DNA of 58,520 nucleotides from Deltaproteobacteria bacterium (GCA_019308925.1 JAFDHG010000002.1:1-58520), one strand, 5' to 3'; shown: positions 26,671 through 34,385, counted from the stretch's first letter. Translations and numbers: made by a program. The notes: a model not told the origin generated them from the letters alone.

Positions 26671-27945
26671 ATGCCTAAAATAAGCGATATCGAAGACAAA
26701 GGCAAGGAGAGGTTAGCCATTCCTCATTTGCCTTGGCTCAAAAAATCCATTGGTTCAGATCTCATCAAGGGAGGAATATATCTTTTGGCAGGTGAACCTG
26801 GAATTGGTAAAACCACTTTAGCTCTCCAGATATTGGGAGATCTAAGCAGGCAAGGCGTGAAAGTCTTATATATACCAACTGAACAGAGCATGAGTGATAT
26901 AAAGCGAGTAGTAAATCGAATATATGATTTAGAATCGGACGAAGTTCGATCATCAATTAGTGAGAACTTGTATATTGATACTATTGATGATCTGGCAATG
27001 CTACCTTGGTTTTTAAACCATCGAATTCTACCCCCTGAAAGAGAATACTACGGGTGCGAGATTATCGTTATAGACTCTCTTCAAGGAGGCGGGTTGTCCA
27101 CAGGGGTTGGGGAGAAGTATAAGGCTCTTCTTGATTTTGTAGATACTGCAAAAGGAACCGGGATTAGTTGTTTATTTGTGAACCATGTGACAAAGAGCGG
27201 AGAAATTGCTGGGCCAAAAGCTCTTGAACATGCAGTTGACTGTATAATTTACATTCGAAGAGCGCTTCGTTTACGACCCCTTTTTGTTCCGAAGAACAGG
27301 TTTGGCCCAGCCATGCTTGATCCTCTTGTCTTGATTATGGATGAGCAAGGTCTTAAGGAATCGCCCCACATAACAGCAGAGGCTAGCGCAGTATTGGGCT
27401 ATAGTGGCATAGGTGAGGATTTCGCTGAAGCGCAAGCTTCTGTCACTATACCAAGATATGGTTCCCCTCCAGGGTTAAGTGCTCCATTCCTTCCCAGTAA
27501 AAAGATTAAACAGCTTCTGAAAGTTTTGGGTACTCTTAAAGATATTGATGTGGTTGACCTATCTTACGATGTGAGTTGTTTTATCCCTGGCCGACATGGG
27601 TATGCAATAGTGCTTGACCTACCTATTATAGTGGCCCTTTTAAGTTCGTACTTGCATCAACGAGTGGATAACCAAACTCTATTCATAGGAGAAGTCGATC
27701 TTACAAAGCAAATTCGGCCACCTGAGAGGACGTATTTAGCTGCCTTAGCAGAAGTTCTTGTTGAATCACAGCCAGGAAGAATAAAACTTATCTATTTGTC
27801 TGAAAAAGTGGCTGATGAGTTTAAGCAAATGCAACCGCAGGAGGGTATGCCAAAGGTTGGCGACCTTGTAGAAGTTTGTGGTGTGAGGGATTTAGATTCT
27901 TTTCTTCACCACCTTTGGCCTTTTTTAATTACGGCTGGAAAATAA
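26671..27945 (+). CDS. RadA/Sms-like ATPase lacking the zinc finger
   Basis: This 424-residue protein starts at ATG 26671, which follows GGAGGTGTGTT. The RecA-like core shows Walker A GEPGIGKTT, Walker B IIVIDSLQ, NHVTKSGEIAGPKALEHAVD, and the RadA-specific KNRFGP motif. The C-terminal half (about 270-420) matches the Lon-protease-like domain of RadA. The N-terminal C4 zinc finger of housekeeping RadA is absent. RadA is a branch-migration helicase in recombination; this paralogue, placed between two nuclease genes, probably serves the same cluster. Confidence 0.82.
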   Translation: MPKISDIEDKGKERLAIPHLPWLKKSIGSDLIKGGIYLLAGEPGIGKTTLALQILGDLSRQGVKVLYIPTEQSMSDIKRVVNRIYDLESDEVRSSISENLYIDTIDDLAMLPWFLNHRILPPEREYYGCEIIVIDSLQGGGLSTGVGEKYKALLDFVDTAKGTGISCLFVNHVTKSGEIAGPKALEHAVDCIIYIRRALRLRPLFVPKNRFGPAMLDPLVLIMDEQGLKESPHITAEASAVLGYSGIGEDFAEAQASVTIPRYGSPPGLSAPFLPSKKIKQLLKVLGTLKDIDVVDLSYDVSCFIPGRHGYAIVLDLPIIVALLSSYLHQRVDNQTLFIGEVDLTKQIRPPERTYLAALAEVLVESQPGRIKLIYLSEKVADEFKQMQPQEGMPKVGDLVEVCGVRDLDSFLHHLWPFLITAGK

Positions 27946-27965
27946 TCTAAATAGGAGGAATTACC

Positions 27966-28460
27966 ATGCCACCCCCCTCCGTACCTCGACGAGTAGAAGA
28001 CATCATTTTCTACTACTACGCTAAGTTAGTTATTGCACCTTCAGCAGGATTCGGTGGAAACTACGGGTTTATTATTGATGCCTACAAGCGTTTAAAATCT
28101 GGCGAGATTCGAATGTCGGACTACGAGCGGGAACTTTTACATATCGCTGAGGTGCCAAATATATGTGCTTTTTGTGAATCCAGGAGCGCTAATTGTAAAA
28201 TAACACATATAGTATCAAGGTCTTTTGGTATTAAACCAGGTATGCACAATATAGTTTATGCATGTGAAACATGTTGTGCTTCCAAAGGTGAAAAAGACCT
28301 TGGAGAATGGTGGTGTAAGGATTTAAAGAGACCTCGTGACGAAATTCCTCGTGTGCCCTTAGGACTGTATTTAAAAATCGCATATGAACTGCATAAGGTA
28401 AACTTTAGTTTAAGAAAATCGTGTCAAAGTCTTGAAAAGCTCTTCAGAGCATTGGAATAA
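27966..28460 (+). CDS. HNH-type endonuclease
   Basis: This 164-residue protein shows an HNH/zinc arrangement. CAFC (67-70) and CETC (100-103) supply zinc-binding cysteines. HIVSRSFG holds the first His at about 81, HNIVYACETCCASKGEKD the Asn and second block, and GEWW follows. This is the usual fold of HNH restriction-type nucleases. AGGAGG lies before the ATG and the gap to the RadA-like gene is 20 bases. It is the last gene of the five-gene block; a dispersed repeat follows. Confidence 0.75.
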   Translation: MPPPSVPRRVEDIIFYYYAKLVIAPSAGFGGNYGFIIDAYKRLKSGEIRMSDYERELLHIAEVPNICAFCESRSANCKITHIVSRSFGIKPGMHNIVYACETCCASKGEKDLGEWWCKDLKRPRDEIPRVPLGLYLKIAYELHKVNFSLRKSCQSLEKLFRALE

Positions 28461-28482
28461 AAGCCCAAAGAAACAAAAGCAT

Positions 28483-28616
28483 GGTCAGGTCTTGCATACA
28501 ACATTTTGATGGCAATTTCCTTTCAAAAGGCACTTAAACATGGCCCTCTCTCCTTCTCCAAAATCAATCACCAACCCATCTATCCATCCAAAATATTTTA
28601 TGCTAGGATGAAAATA
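28483..28616 (+). repeat. Dispersed repeat, copy A (with extended -10 core)
   Basis: The family consensus reads CAGGTCTTGCAATACAACA, TTTTGATGGCAA, a CCTCTCCTTCTCCAAA block, ATCCATCC, then TTTTATGCTA. Here the core TATGCTAGGAT (28599-28609) looks like an extended -10 promoter. It points at the restriction endonuclease gene 120 bases on. No gene lies in the 270-base gap. Confidence 0.75.
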
Positions 28617-28729
28617 ATCAAAGAGACCAGAATCATAGGTTATTAGTAATACAATGCTGAAATTTAGGCTATTTTATTCATTAAGCTTGATTACTTTCCG
28701 TTTTGTAAGAATATTATGAAGAGAAATAC

Positions 28730-29623
28730 ATGAAACAGGATCGTTTGTGGGACAAACAGGAAGAGGAGGAATTCTTCAGGAAGACCTTGGAAATAGCTAC
28801 TCCTGAGCAACTTTTCTATGTTACTGAAGATGGCAGGTATCTCGCATATTGGCCCAAGGGATATAAAGGGGTTAAAACGACCCTTCAAAGCAGAAATGCC
28901 TTCATAGGTTCTTATACGGAGAGATGGATAAGTCGATTGATAGAACCCATAGCAGACGAAGTTGGCGGTTTTCCGGTCCAAGGCGTAATCTGTGAAGAGA
29001 TAGGACTTACGAAAAGATCACCAGCGGATGTGGCTATCTGCAAAAACAGAGGTCTTATTCAGAAACCTGAAAACATATTACTTCTGATCGAAGTCAAGAT
29101 GTCGGTTGTGTGGAACTGGGAATATGATATAAACACTCAGAGAATTATATCTATAGGTGATTACACTTCCCATCAGGGCAATCCCGGTCTTTTACGCTCA
29201 GATACCATGCTTAAAGCCGGTGGAAAGAGTATAAATATCAAGGTTTCCGATGTTAAGGCTACAAAAATCCCCATTATTGTCTTTGGGAATACACCTATTA
29301 CTAAGAATTACTACGAAAAAGTCGACCATCTCAAAAGGGCTGGTATCATTCAGGGTTTCTTCTCCGTAAATCCTTATCCATTGGACGACCCAAAAAGAGC
29401 CACTAACATTAAAGGTACACCGCAGAGAGGATTCTTACGATTTGACACCTTCTCTGAGCTAAAAGAGATCTTACTTTCTCTTCTGAAGGAAGAAAGGGAG
29501 TTTTTCTCCGGAAAGAAGACAAAGTCTGACTTGGGAAGAATTATAGAAATGGCAAGTCAAGAACCGACATACGAGAAGAAGGCAGAAAGGTTCTTGCAGC
29601 TACTGAGAGAGGTAGAAGATTGA
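28730..29623 (+). CDS. Type II-like restriction endonuclease
   Basis: This 297-residue protein contains a PD-(D/E)XK site: SPADVAIC (D100) then LLLIEVKMSV (E121, K123). N-terminal GSYTERWISRLI and the central DYTSHQGNPGLLRSD stretch may contact DNA. It is paired with a DNA methyltransferase whose TTG start overlaps its TGA stop, the usual layout of a restriction-modification unit. Recognition sequence unknown. Confidence 0.8.
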   Translation: MKQDRLWDKQEEEEFFRKTLEIATPEQLFYVTEDGRYLAYWPKGYKGVKTTLQSRNAFIGSYTERWISRLIEPIADEVGGFPVQGVICEEIGLTKRSPADVAICKNRGLIQKPENILLLIEVKMSVVWNWEYDINTQRIISIGDYTSHQGNPGLLRSDTMLKAGGKSINIKVSDVKATKIPIIVFGNTPITKNYYEKVDHLKRAGIIQGFFSVNPYPLDDPKRATNIKGTPQRGFLRFDTFSELKEILLSLLKEEREFFSGKKTKSDLGRIIEMASQEPTYEKKAERFLQLLREVED

Positions 29624-30561
29624 AATATTCCAGAAAGAAAAGGGGGACACAGACAAGTTCCTTTGGCGTGCCGGGCAGGATCAACCACGATTCCACCCCC
29701 TTCTATACAAGCAGACTTTATGTAGGCCTACCTCAAGAGAAGAGGATAAAGTATCTTGAAAACCCCATTCCCGCGGAGTTTCTTGATAAGATCTTTTGCA
29801 AATCAAGCGAGAATATGGAGGAATTGCCTGACGATAGCATTCACCTGATGGTTACTTCACCCCCTTACAATGTAGGTAAGGAATACGATGAGGACCTTAC
29901 CCTAGAAGAATACAGGGCCTTTTTAAAAAGGGTATGGGCTGAAGTATATAGGGTTCTTGTGCCAGGTGGTAGAGTATGTATCAATATCGCCAACCTGGGG
30001 AGGAAACCCTATATCCCCCTTCATGCCTTTATAGTAGAGGATATGCTGGATTTGGGATTTCTGATGAGGGGGGAAATCATATGGAACAAGGCATCAAGTT
30101 CTAGTCCTTCTACTGCTTGGGGTAGTTGGCTTTCAGCTGCCAATCCAACTTTAAGGGATATTCACGAGTATATCTTGGTCTTCGCCAAGGATACCTTCTC
30201 TAGGAAAAATCCTTATAAAAGAAAAGGGTCGATTTCCAAAGAAGAATTCCTGGAATTTACTAAAAGTGTTTGGAGATTCCCTGCGGAGCCGGCAAAAAAG
30301 GTTGGCCATCCCGCACCTTTTCCTGTGGAACTACCTTATAGATTAACTCAGCTTTACACCTTTGAGAGTGAGGTGGTTTTGGACCCCTTCATGGGGAGCG
30401 GACAAGCGGCGATAGCTGCCATAAAGACAAAGCGGCATTATGTAGGTTATGAGATAGAGGAGGAATATGTAAAGTTGGCCCAAAGGCGGATCGAGGAATT
30501 TGAACTGAGTTTCAATGCCCCCAAGTTATTTGACTTCATGGAAGAGAAAAGAGGTAAATAA
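29620..30561 (+). CDS. Site-specific DNA methyltransferase (TSPPY type)
   Basis: This 313-residue amino-methyltransferase has the catalytic motif TSPPYN at about 79-84. The SAM-binding motif LDPFMGSGQ lies near 255, after the variable region. This motif order is the beta class. SPPY favours N4-cytosine but does not exclude N6-adenine. It starts at TTG 29620 with GAGG upstream, overlapping the endonuclease stop. It protects host DNA from the partner nuclease. Confidence 0.87.
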   Translation: MKYSRKKRGTQTSSFGVPGRINHDSTPFYTSRLYVGLPQEKRIKYLENPIPAEFLDKIFCKSSENMEELPDDSIHLMVTSPPYNVGKEYDEDLTLEEYRAFLKRVWAEVYRVLVPGGRVCINIANLGRKPYIPLHAFIVEDMLDLGFLMRGEIIWNKASSSSPSTAWGSWLSAANPTLRDIHEYILVFAKDTFSRKNPYKRKGSISKEEFLEFTKSVWRFPAEPAKKVGHPAPFPVELPYRLTQLYTFESEVVLDPFMGSGQAAIAAIKTKRHYVGYEIEEEYVKLAQRRIEEFELSFNAPKLFDFMEEKRGK

Positions 30562-30576
30562 CTAGCCATGGAAAAG

Positions 30577-30710
30577 CAGGGCAGGCCTTGCAATACAACA
30601 TTTTGATGGCAACTCTCTTTTAAAATAACCTTAGATACGCCCCTCTCCTTCTCCAAAACTAATCATCAAACCCCTCTATCCATCCAAGATATTTTATGCT
30701 AAGATAATTC
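30577..30710 (+). repeat. Dispersed repeat, copy B
   Basis: The same family blocks occur in the same order and orientation as copy A. TATGCTAAGAT (30695-30705) is its -10-like core, 73 bases before the DUF2281 gene. The repeat fills the gap after the methyltransferase. Confidence 0.75.
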
Positions 30711-30777
30711 AGATTTAAGCCTTTGTGATAAAAAATGACCTGAGGAATTTCGTATCTCAGAATATGGAGGGAAAACA

Positions 30778-30987
30778 ATGAAAGACCAGGTAATCAAAGC
30801 TAAATTAGAGGATCTGCCTGAGAGCCTGAAGAGAGAAGTTTTAGATTACATTGATTTTTTGCTACAAAAATATGGCAAAAGAGCAAAAAGAGGAAGATTT
30901 GAATTCGATTGGGAGGGTGGTCTATCAGAATTGAAGGAGAAATACACATCCGTTGAGCTCCAACATAAGGCAATGGAGTGGAGATAA
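30778..30987 (+). CDS. DUF2281-type antitoxin
   Basis: This 69-residue protein has LEDLPESLKREVLDYIDFLLQKY, the DUF2281 helical pattern often found as antitoxin next to PIN toxins. The C-terminal part (FEFDWEGGLSELKEKYTSVELQHKAMEWR) is the expected toxin-binding tail. The stop overlaps the start of a PIN gene (TAATG) that is now truncated. Confidence 0.8.
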   Translation: MKDQVIKAKLEDLPESLKREVLDYIDFLLQKYGKRAKRGRFEFDWEGGLSELKEKYTSVELQHKAMEWR

Positions 30988-31088
30988 TGTATCTCATAGA
31001 CACTAATGTCTTCTTAGAGGTACTACTAACTCAAGAAAAGCGAGAAATCTGCAAAAGCGGGGGCAGGTCTTGCAATACAATTTTTTGA
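30987..31088 (+). pseudogene. PIN toxin gene truncated at a repeat
   Basis: The frame begins MYLIDTNVFLEVLLTQEKRE, the canonical first strand and catalytic Asp of a PIN domain. After about 24 codons it runs into repeat copy C and stops at 31086-31088. A normal toxin has about 130 residues. The repeat insertion or a linked deletion has removed the rest, leaving an orphan antitoxin. Confidence 0.8.
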
Positions 31089-31268
31089 TGGCAACTCCCT
31101 TTTAAGATACCCTTAGATATACCCCTCTCCTTCTCCAAACCCAATCACCACCCCATCTGTTCATCCCAAAAGTTTTATGCTAAAACAAAGAAGGCGGGAG
31201 GGCCAAAAAAGAGAAGTAAAAAATACGGAAAGTGTTACTAATATGATCTGAAAAACAAATCCGTCCCG
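31058..31268 (+). repeat. Dispersed repeat, copy C
   Basis: Starts inside the truncated PIN gene. Contains TATGCTAAAAC at 31176-31186 and a 3' extension with the REP-like AAAAAATACGGAAAGTGT. Its last ~105 bases are nearly identical to copy D. Together C and D bracket the 55-residue ORF and the cold-shock gene. Confidence 0.8.
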
Positions 31269-31270
31269 AC

Positions 31271-31438
31271 TTAATTTTCCGGTTCTGCATCTGTGTCTTC
31301 TGCATCTATCTTTTCGGTGTCCTGCTGGGAACTGTCTCTTTTATTAAATCGCCGCTGTATTTTCTCTTCCTGCTTTTTCTTGCGGGACAGCTCTTTTCTC
31401 CGTTTTTCCCCTCTATACGTTCCAGTTCGCTTTGCCAA
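31271..31438 (-). CDS. Small Lys/Arg-rich protein (55 aa, TTG start)
   Basis: The frame begins at TTG 31438, five bases after a perfect AAGGAGG, and ends at TAA 31271-31273. It encodes a highly basic segment (TGTYRGEKRRKELSRKKKQ and EEKIQRRFNKR) followed by an acidic tail (DAEDTDAEPEN). Similar small basic proteins occur in Desulfobacterota, possibly nucleic-acid binding. It is divergent from the cold-shock gene. A perfect palindrome lies just upstream at 31456-31475. Confidence 0.65.
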   Translation of the reverse strand: MAKRTGTYRGEKRRKELSRKKKQEEKIQRRFNKRDSSQQDTEKIDAEDTDAEPEN

Positions 31439-31455
31439 TGCATCCTCCTTGGTTT

Positions 31456-31475
31456 GTGATAAGATATGTTATCAC
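31456..31475. promoter_or_regulatory. Perfect 20-bp palindromic operator
   Basis: GTGATAA-GATATG-TTATCAC has 7-bp arms and sits 18 bases before the TTG start of the small basic protein. This is a likely repressor site or a 5' UTR hairpin. Confidence 0.55.
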
Positions 31476-31558
31476 GAAGCAGAGGGGGAATGCTAGATAT
31501 TTTCGGTGATCGGCAGGCACCATTTTTCCTCAAAGATATAAGAGGTGTTTAATAGTTG

Positions 31559-31588
31559 TTGACTTTTTATTATCAACTATGTTAAATA
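31559..31588 (+). promoter_or_regulatory. Candidate promoter of the cold-shock gene
   Basis: TTGACT (31559-31564) and TTAAAT/TAAATA (31582-31588) are spaced 17-18 bases apart. The leader to the ATG would be about 120 bases, long as is usual for cold-shock genes. Confidence 0.5.
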
Positions 31589-31622
31589 TATATTGGAGTC
31601 GCAGGAGTTTTTGTAACCAAAA

Positions 31623-31655
31623 GGTCACAAAGACTTTGAGCTTTGTGGCCTTTTT
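31623..31655 (+). terminator. Terminator-like hairpin inside the cold-shock gene leader
   Basis: GGTCACAAAG (31623-31632) pairs with CTTTGTGGCC (31641-31650), ten pairs with one G-U, followed by five T. It lies between the promoter and the start codon. It could therefore be a transcription attenuator rather than the end of another gene. Confidence 0.65.
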
Positions 31656-31710
31656 CCTTAGGGGAAAGGTTATTCTGGGACTTTAGTTTATGAGAAAGGA
31701 GGTACCTGAG

Positions 31711-31917
31711 ATGTTAAATGGAACTGTGAAGTGGTTCAATGACTCCAAAGGTTACGGCTTTATCACAGGCGAAGATGGTAACGATGTGTTTGTCCACTAT
31801 TCTGCCATTCAGGGCCAGGGTGATGGATTTAAGTCCCTTGCCGAAGGTGATACAGTTAGCTTTGATGTTGAAACGGGTCCTAAAGGTCCCAGCGCCATCA
31901 ATGTAGAGAAGCTGTAA
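31711..31917 (+). CDS. csp: Cold-shock protein
   Basis: This 68-residue single cold-shock domain has [15 protein letters not shown] (RNP1) and VFVHYSAI (RNP2), and binds single-stranded RNA/DNA. The start at ATG 31711 follows AAAGGAGGTACCTGAG; the frame upstream to 31690 only overlaps the ribosome site. It is flanked by an attenuator-like hairpin and a very strong terminator. It may act as an RNA chaperone in the cold or in stationary phase. Confidence 0.95.
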   Translation: MLNGTVKWFNDSKGYGFITGEDGNDVFVHYSAIQGQGDGFKSLAEGDTVSFDVETGPKGPSAINVEKL

Positions 31918-31923
31918 TCGACT

Positions 31924-31972
31924 GTCAAAGTCCCCCTTGCTGAGCAAGGGGGACTTTGACTCTGCCTTTTTT
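31924..31972 (+). terminator. Intrinsic terminator with perfect 17-bp stem
   Basis: GTCAAAGTCCCCCTTGC (31924-31940), loop TGA, and its exact complement (31944-31960) are followed by a T-rich run. It ends the cold-shock transcript seven bases after the stop codon. Confidence 0.9.
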
Positions 31973-32000
31973 GTCAAACCATCCATGTATTGTCTGATAG

Positions 32001-32200
32001 TTGTATAATACGACATGTTGACGGCAAGTCCTTTTAAAATACCTTTAGATACGCCCCTCTCCTTCTCCAAACCTAATCACCAATCCATCTATCCATCCCA
32101 AAAGTTTTATGCTAAAACAAAGAAGGCGGGATGGCCAAACAAGAGAAGTAAAAAATACGGAAAGTGTTACTAATATGATCTGAAAAACAAATCCGTCCCG
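32001..32200 (+). repeat. Dispersed repeat, copy D
   Basis: Same family, with a 3' half almost identical to copy C, including TATGCTAAAAC and the REP-like AAAAAATACGGAAAGTGT. It lies upstream of the AsmA-like gene in the same orientation; about 200 bases of unassigned sequence separate them. Confidence 0.8.
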
Positions 32201-32397
32201 GGAGGAAATGGGGGGGCGTTGTTGACTATTTCCAATAAATAGAGGCTCAGGTCTTGATTTTTGAAATGCTATATTAAAAGCCCACGAAGGAACTTTTTTA
32301 TTGCACGAGCATGGTCACCCTGATAAAATTTTCGCAGGTGGGATTCTCATTTCAACTCCAAAATCACAGATGTTAACTTTGAAAGAAGGATAATATT

Positions 32398-33210
32398 ATG
32401 AAAAAATTGGGCATAGCAGTTGTGATAATTGTTGGTGTTTTTGTTTTGCTCTTGGTTTTTAAAAACATGCTCATCAAGATGGGTGTTGAGAAAGGGGCAA
32501 AAAAGGTAACAGGGTTAGAACTTGCCATAGGAGATATGGATGTGGGGTTGTTAGCGTCCAAGGTGGATATCACTGACATGAAATTGCTTAATCCCGCAGG
32601 ATTCCCCGATAAGGTCATGATTAACATAGCTAAGTTCCTTGTAGATTTCGAACTTGCCTCGTTTTTCAAAGGTAGAGCACATTTTGAAACCGTGGAATTA
32701 AATCTCAAAGAGCTTATAGTGGTACGGAACAGGGAACGAAAGCTCAACATCTCTGCCTTGAAATCGGTGAGTGAAAAGACGAAGAAAGAGAAAAAGCCTG
32801 TTAAAAAAAAGAAGGAAGAGAAAACACCACCAGAAGTCACCATTGATAAACTGATTCTGACAATTGGAAAAGTCACTTATAAAGATTACTCATGGGGGAA
32901 AACTCCATTCACAAAAACATTTAATATCGGAGTACATGAGGTCTTTAGAAATATTACCGACCCTAAAAAATTGGTCAATCTTATCATCGTGCGAGCACTT
33001 CAAGGAACCGGTATTGCCCAACTGGCCAACTTCGATTTAGGCACGCTCAGGGCAGATGTGAGCGATACTTTAAAAAAGGGTGTGAGTGGGGTGACAGAAG
33101 CAGGACAAAAGGAGTTAAAAGAACTAGAGAAGACCACCAAAGAGGAGGCGGCAGAAAAAGTTGAAGAGGAAGTCACCAAAGGATTAAAAGAAAAATTTAA
33201 GTTCAAATGA
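32398..33210 (+). CDS. AsmA-like (DUF748-type) membrane-anchored protein
   Basis: This 270-residue protein has an N-terminal membrane anchor (AVVIIVGVFVLLLVF). A beta-rich AsmA-like stretch follows (GLELAIGDMDVGLLASKVDITDMKLLNP). A Lys/Glu-rich linker precedes a second beta segment and a charged C-terminal helix. AsmA-family proteins are implicated in envelope lipid transport; this is a short member. It overlaps the next membrane ORF by four bases (ATGA). Confidence 0.65.
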   Translation: MKKLGIAVVIIVGVFVLLLVFKNMLIKMGVEKGAKKVTGLELAIGDMDVGLLASKVDITDMKLLNPAGFPDKVMINIAKFLVDFELASFFKGRAHFETVELNLKELIVVRNRERKLNISALKSVSEKTKKEKKPVKKKKEEKTPPEVTIDKLILTIGKVTYKDYSWGKTPFTKTFNIGVHEVFRNITDPKKLVNLIIVRALQGTGIAQLANFDLGTLRADVSDTLKKGVSGVTEAGQKELKELEKTTKEEAAEKVEEEVTKGLKEKFKFK

Positions 33211-33590
33211 TTCGGGGGCGTGGGAATACAAAGTTGGCTTCGATTAATCTCATCTGCTTTGCCATATGTTTGGTCTGTATTGTTGCCGGAACGACGATCT
33301 CTATATTGGCGATTTGGGGCGTTGTCGAAAAAAGCTACGTTGTCTTGAAATCCCTTCTCACGTTCGGCGTGATTTTCCTTGCCTCGCTTCTCATCATAAC
33401 CGTCAATAAGCTCATACCCGTTCATCGAGAAAAAAAGGAGAATGGGAGAAGGGGAACAGCGCAGCATAAAGAGGAACGCTGGAGGGAACACAAAGGGACC
33501 ACCTATTTCAGGGGAGATACAAGGCCATTGTCGTGGGCTGTGATACTTACGTATTGGAGCTCAGCCGTGATGTATATCTCAATCCACTGA
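33207..33590 (+). CDS. Small membrane protein whose 3' end reads into a transposase remnant
   Basis: This 127-residue ORF is coupled to the AsmA-like gene (ATGA). Residues 10-30 and 45-65 are membrane segments (LICFAICLVCIVAGTTISILA; LLTFGVIFLASLLIITV). From about residue 75 the sequence is low-quality and overlaps a decayed Y1 transposase in another frame. The native C-terminus has probably been replaced by inserted DNA. Confidence 0.5.
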   Translation: MIRGRGNTKLASINLICFAICLVCIVAGTTISILAIWGVVEKSYVVLKSLLTFGVIFLASLLIITVNKLIPVHREKKENGRRGTAQHKEERWREHKGTTYFRGDTRPLSWAVILTYWSSAVMYISIH

Positions 33591-33715
33591 GGGCAAGCAT
33601 TGCGGAACGGCCAGAGGAGTATCCCTACAACAGCTATCGATCATATAATCTCCCAAGACAAAGAGGACATTCACAGGGACCAAGATCTCTTTATCCTTAT
33701 CGCTAAATTGTTAGT
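33485..33715 (+). pseudogene. Decayed REP-associated tyrosine (Y1) transposase, C-terminal part
   Basis: In the frame ending TAG 33713-33715 one reads HLFQGRYKAIVV, then LELSRDVYLNPLRASIAERP and EEYPYNSYRSYN. These are hallmark blocks of RAYT (IS200-like Y1) transposases. The catalytic HUH and Tyr region upstream is missing, and an in-frame TAA lies just before. RAYTs mobilise REP sequences, which abound in the surrounding intergenic DNA. Confidence 0.8.
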
Positions 33716-33776
33716 CAAACCAGTACCAAATGTGTAGGAATTACCTAATCTTGTAACAAAATAGATGTGATAGACC

Positions 33777-33799
33777 AGCCCCGCACAAGGGGCTTTTTT
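33777..33799 (+). terminator. Intrinsic terminator
   Basis: AGCCCC (33777-33782) and GGGGCT (33789-33794) with loop GCACAA, then a T run. It ends whatever transcript crosses the AsmA-like gene and transposase remnant. Confidence 0.75.
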
Positions 33800-33863
33800 A
33801 CTGCCCATCCCCTTTTCCAAACCCAAATACCACTAAAAAATGGGGAAGGGGTAGGGTGAATGC

Positions 33864-34385
33864 TCATCGGTGCTTGATTATCTGTGTTGCCTTCAGATAA
33901 CCCCGGTCATAGACGTAATGTACGGTGACCTTCTCACCTTTATAGGGGTACCGAGGGGGCTGGTAGATGGTGCGCCATCCCACCCAAAAGGTATATCTCT
34001 TGCCGGTATTAAAGCTTTTGACCCATATCGTTCCCCGAGGGATCGCCTCAATGTTGACGCCGATAATCTTTCCATAGACAGCATTGGGGCCGATTTCCTT
34101 GGCGGCCGTCCTCTTTTTCACGACTTTTCCGACGGGGTAAGTGTGCAGTAGGAAAGCGGCGGTGAGGATTATGCCCAGCACGACCGCTGCCGCTGTGAGG
34201 AGTTGTCTTTTGGTCAGGCCGGAACGGCGGGTGCTTTTTTTCTTCGTTCGTGTGGTACGCTTTTTTGCGCTTTTGCTCCTCTTTATATCTACCTCCCCAA
34301 AAGCTGTTTGAGCCTTTATAGCAAACCGACTCGAGGATGTCAAAACACCCCATCGAGGAGCAAACGCGAGGTCAGGCCTTGACAT
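33864..34385 (-). CDS. Hypothetical membrane-anchored basic protein
   Basis: An extremely Lys/Arg-rich stretch (KRSKSAKKRTTRTKKKSTRR) precedes a single membrane helix (LLTAAAVVLGIILTAAFLLH). A beta-rich C-terminal domain follows (VYGKIIGVNIE...GKRYTFWVGWRTIYQPPRYPYKGE...), OB-like in appearance. The start is uncertain. The first 30 residues from ATG 34385 have no ribosome site. A good GGGGAGG lies near 34295, but no normal start codon follows at the right distance. Confidence 0.5.
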   Translation of the reverse strand: MSRPDLAFAPRWGVLTSSSRFAIKAQTAFGEVDIKRSKSAKKRTTRTKKKSTRRSGLTKRQLLTAAAVVLGIILTAAFLLHTYPVGKVVKKRTAAKEIGPNAVYGKIIGVNIEAIPRGTIWVKSFNTGKRYTFWVGWRTIYQPPRYPYKGEKVTVHYVYDRGYLKATQIIKHR

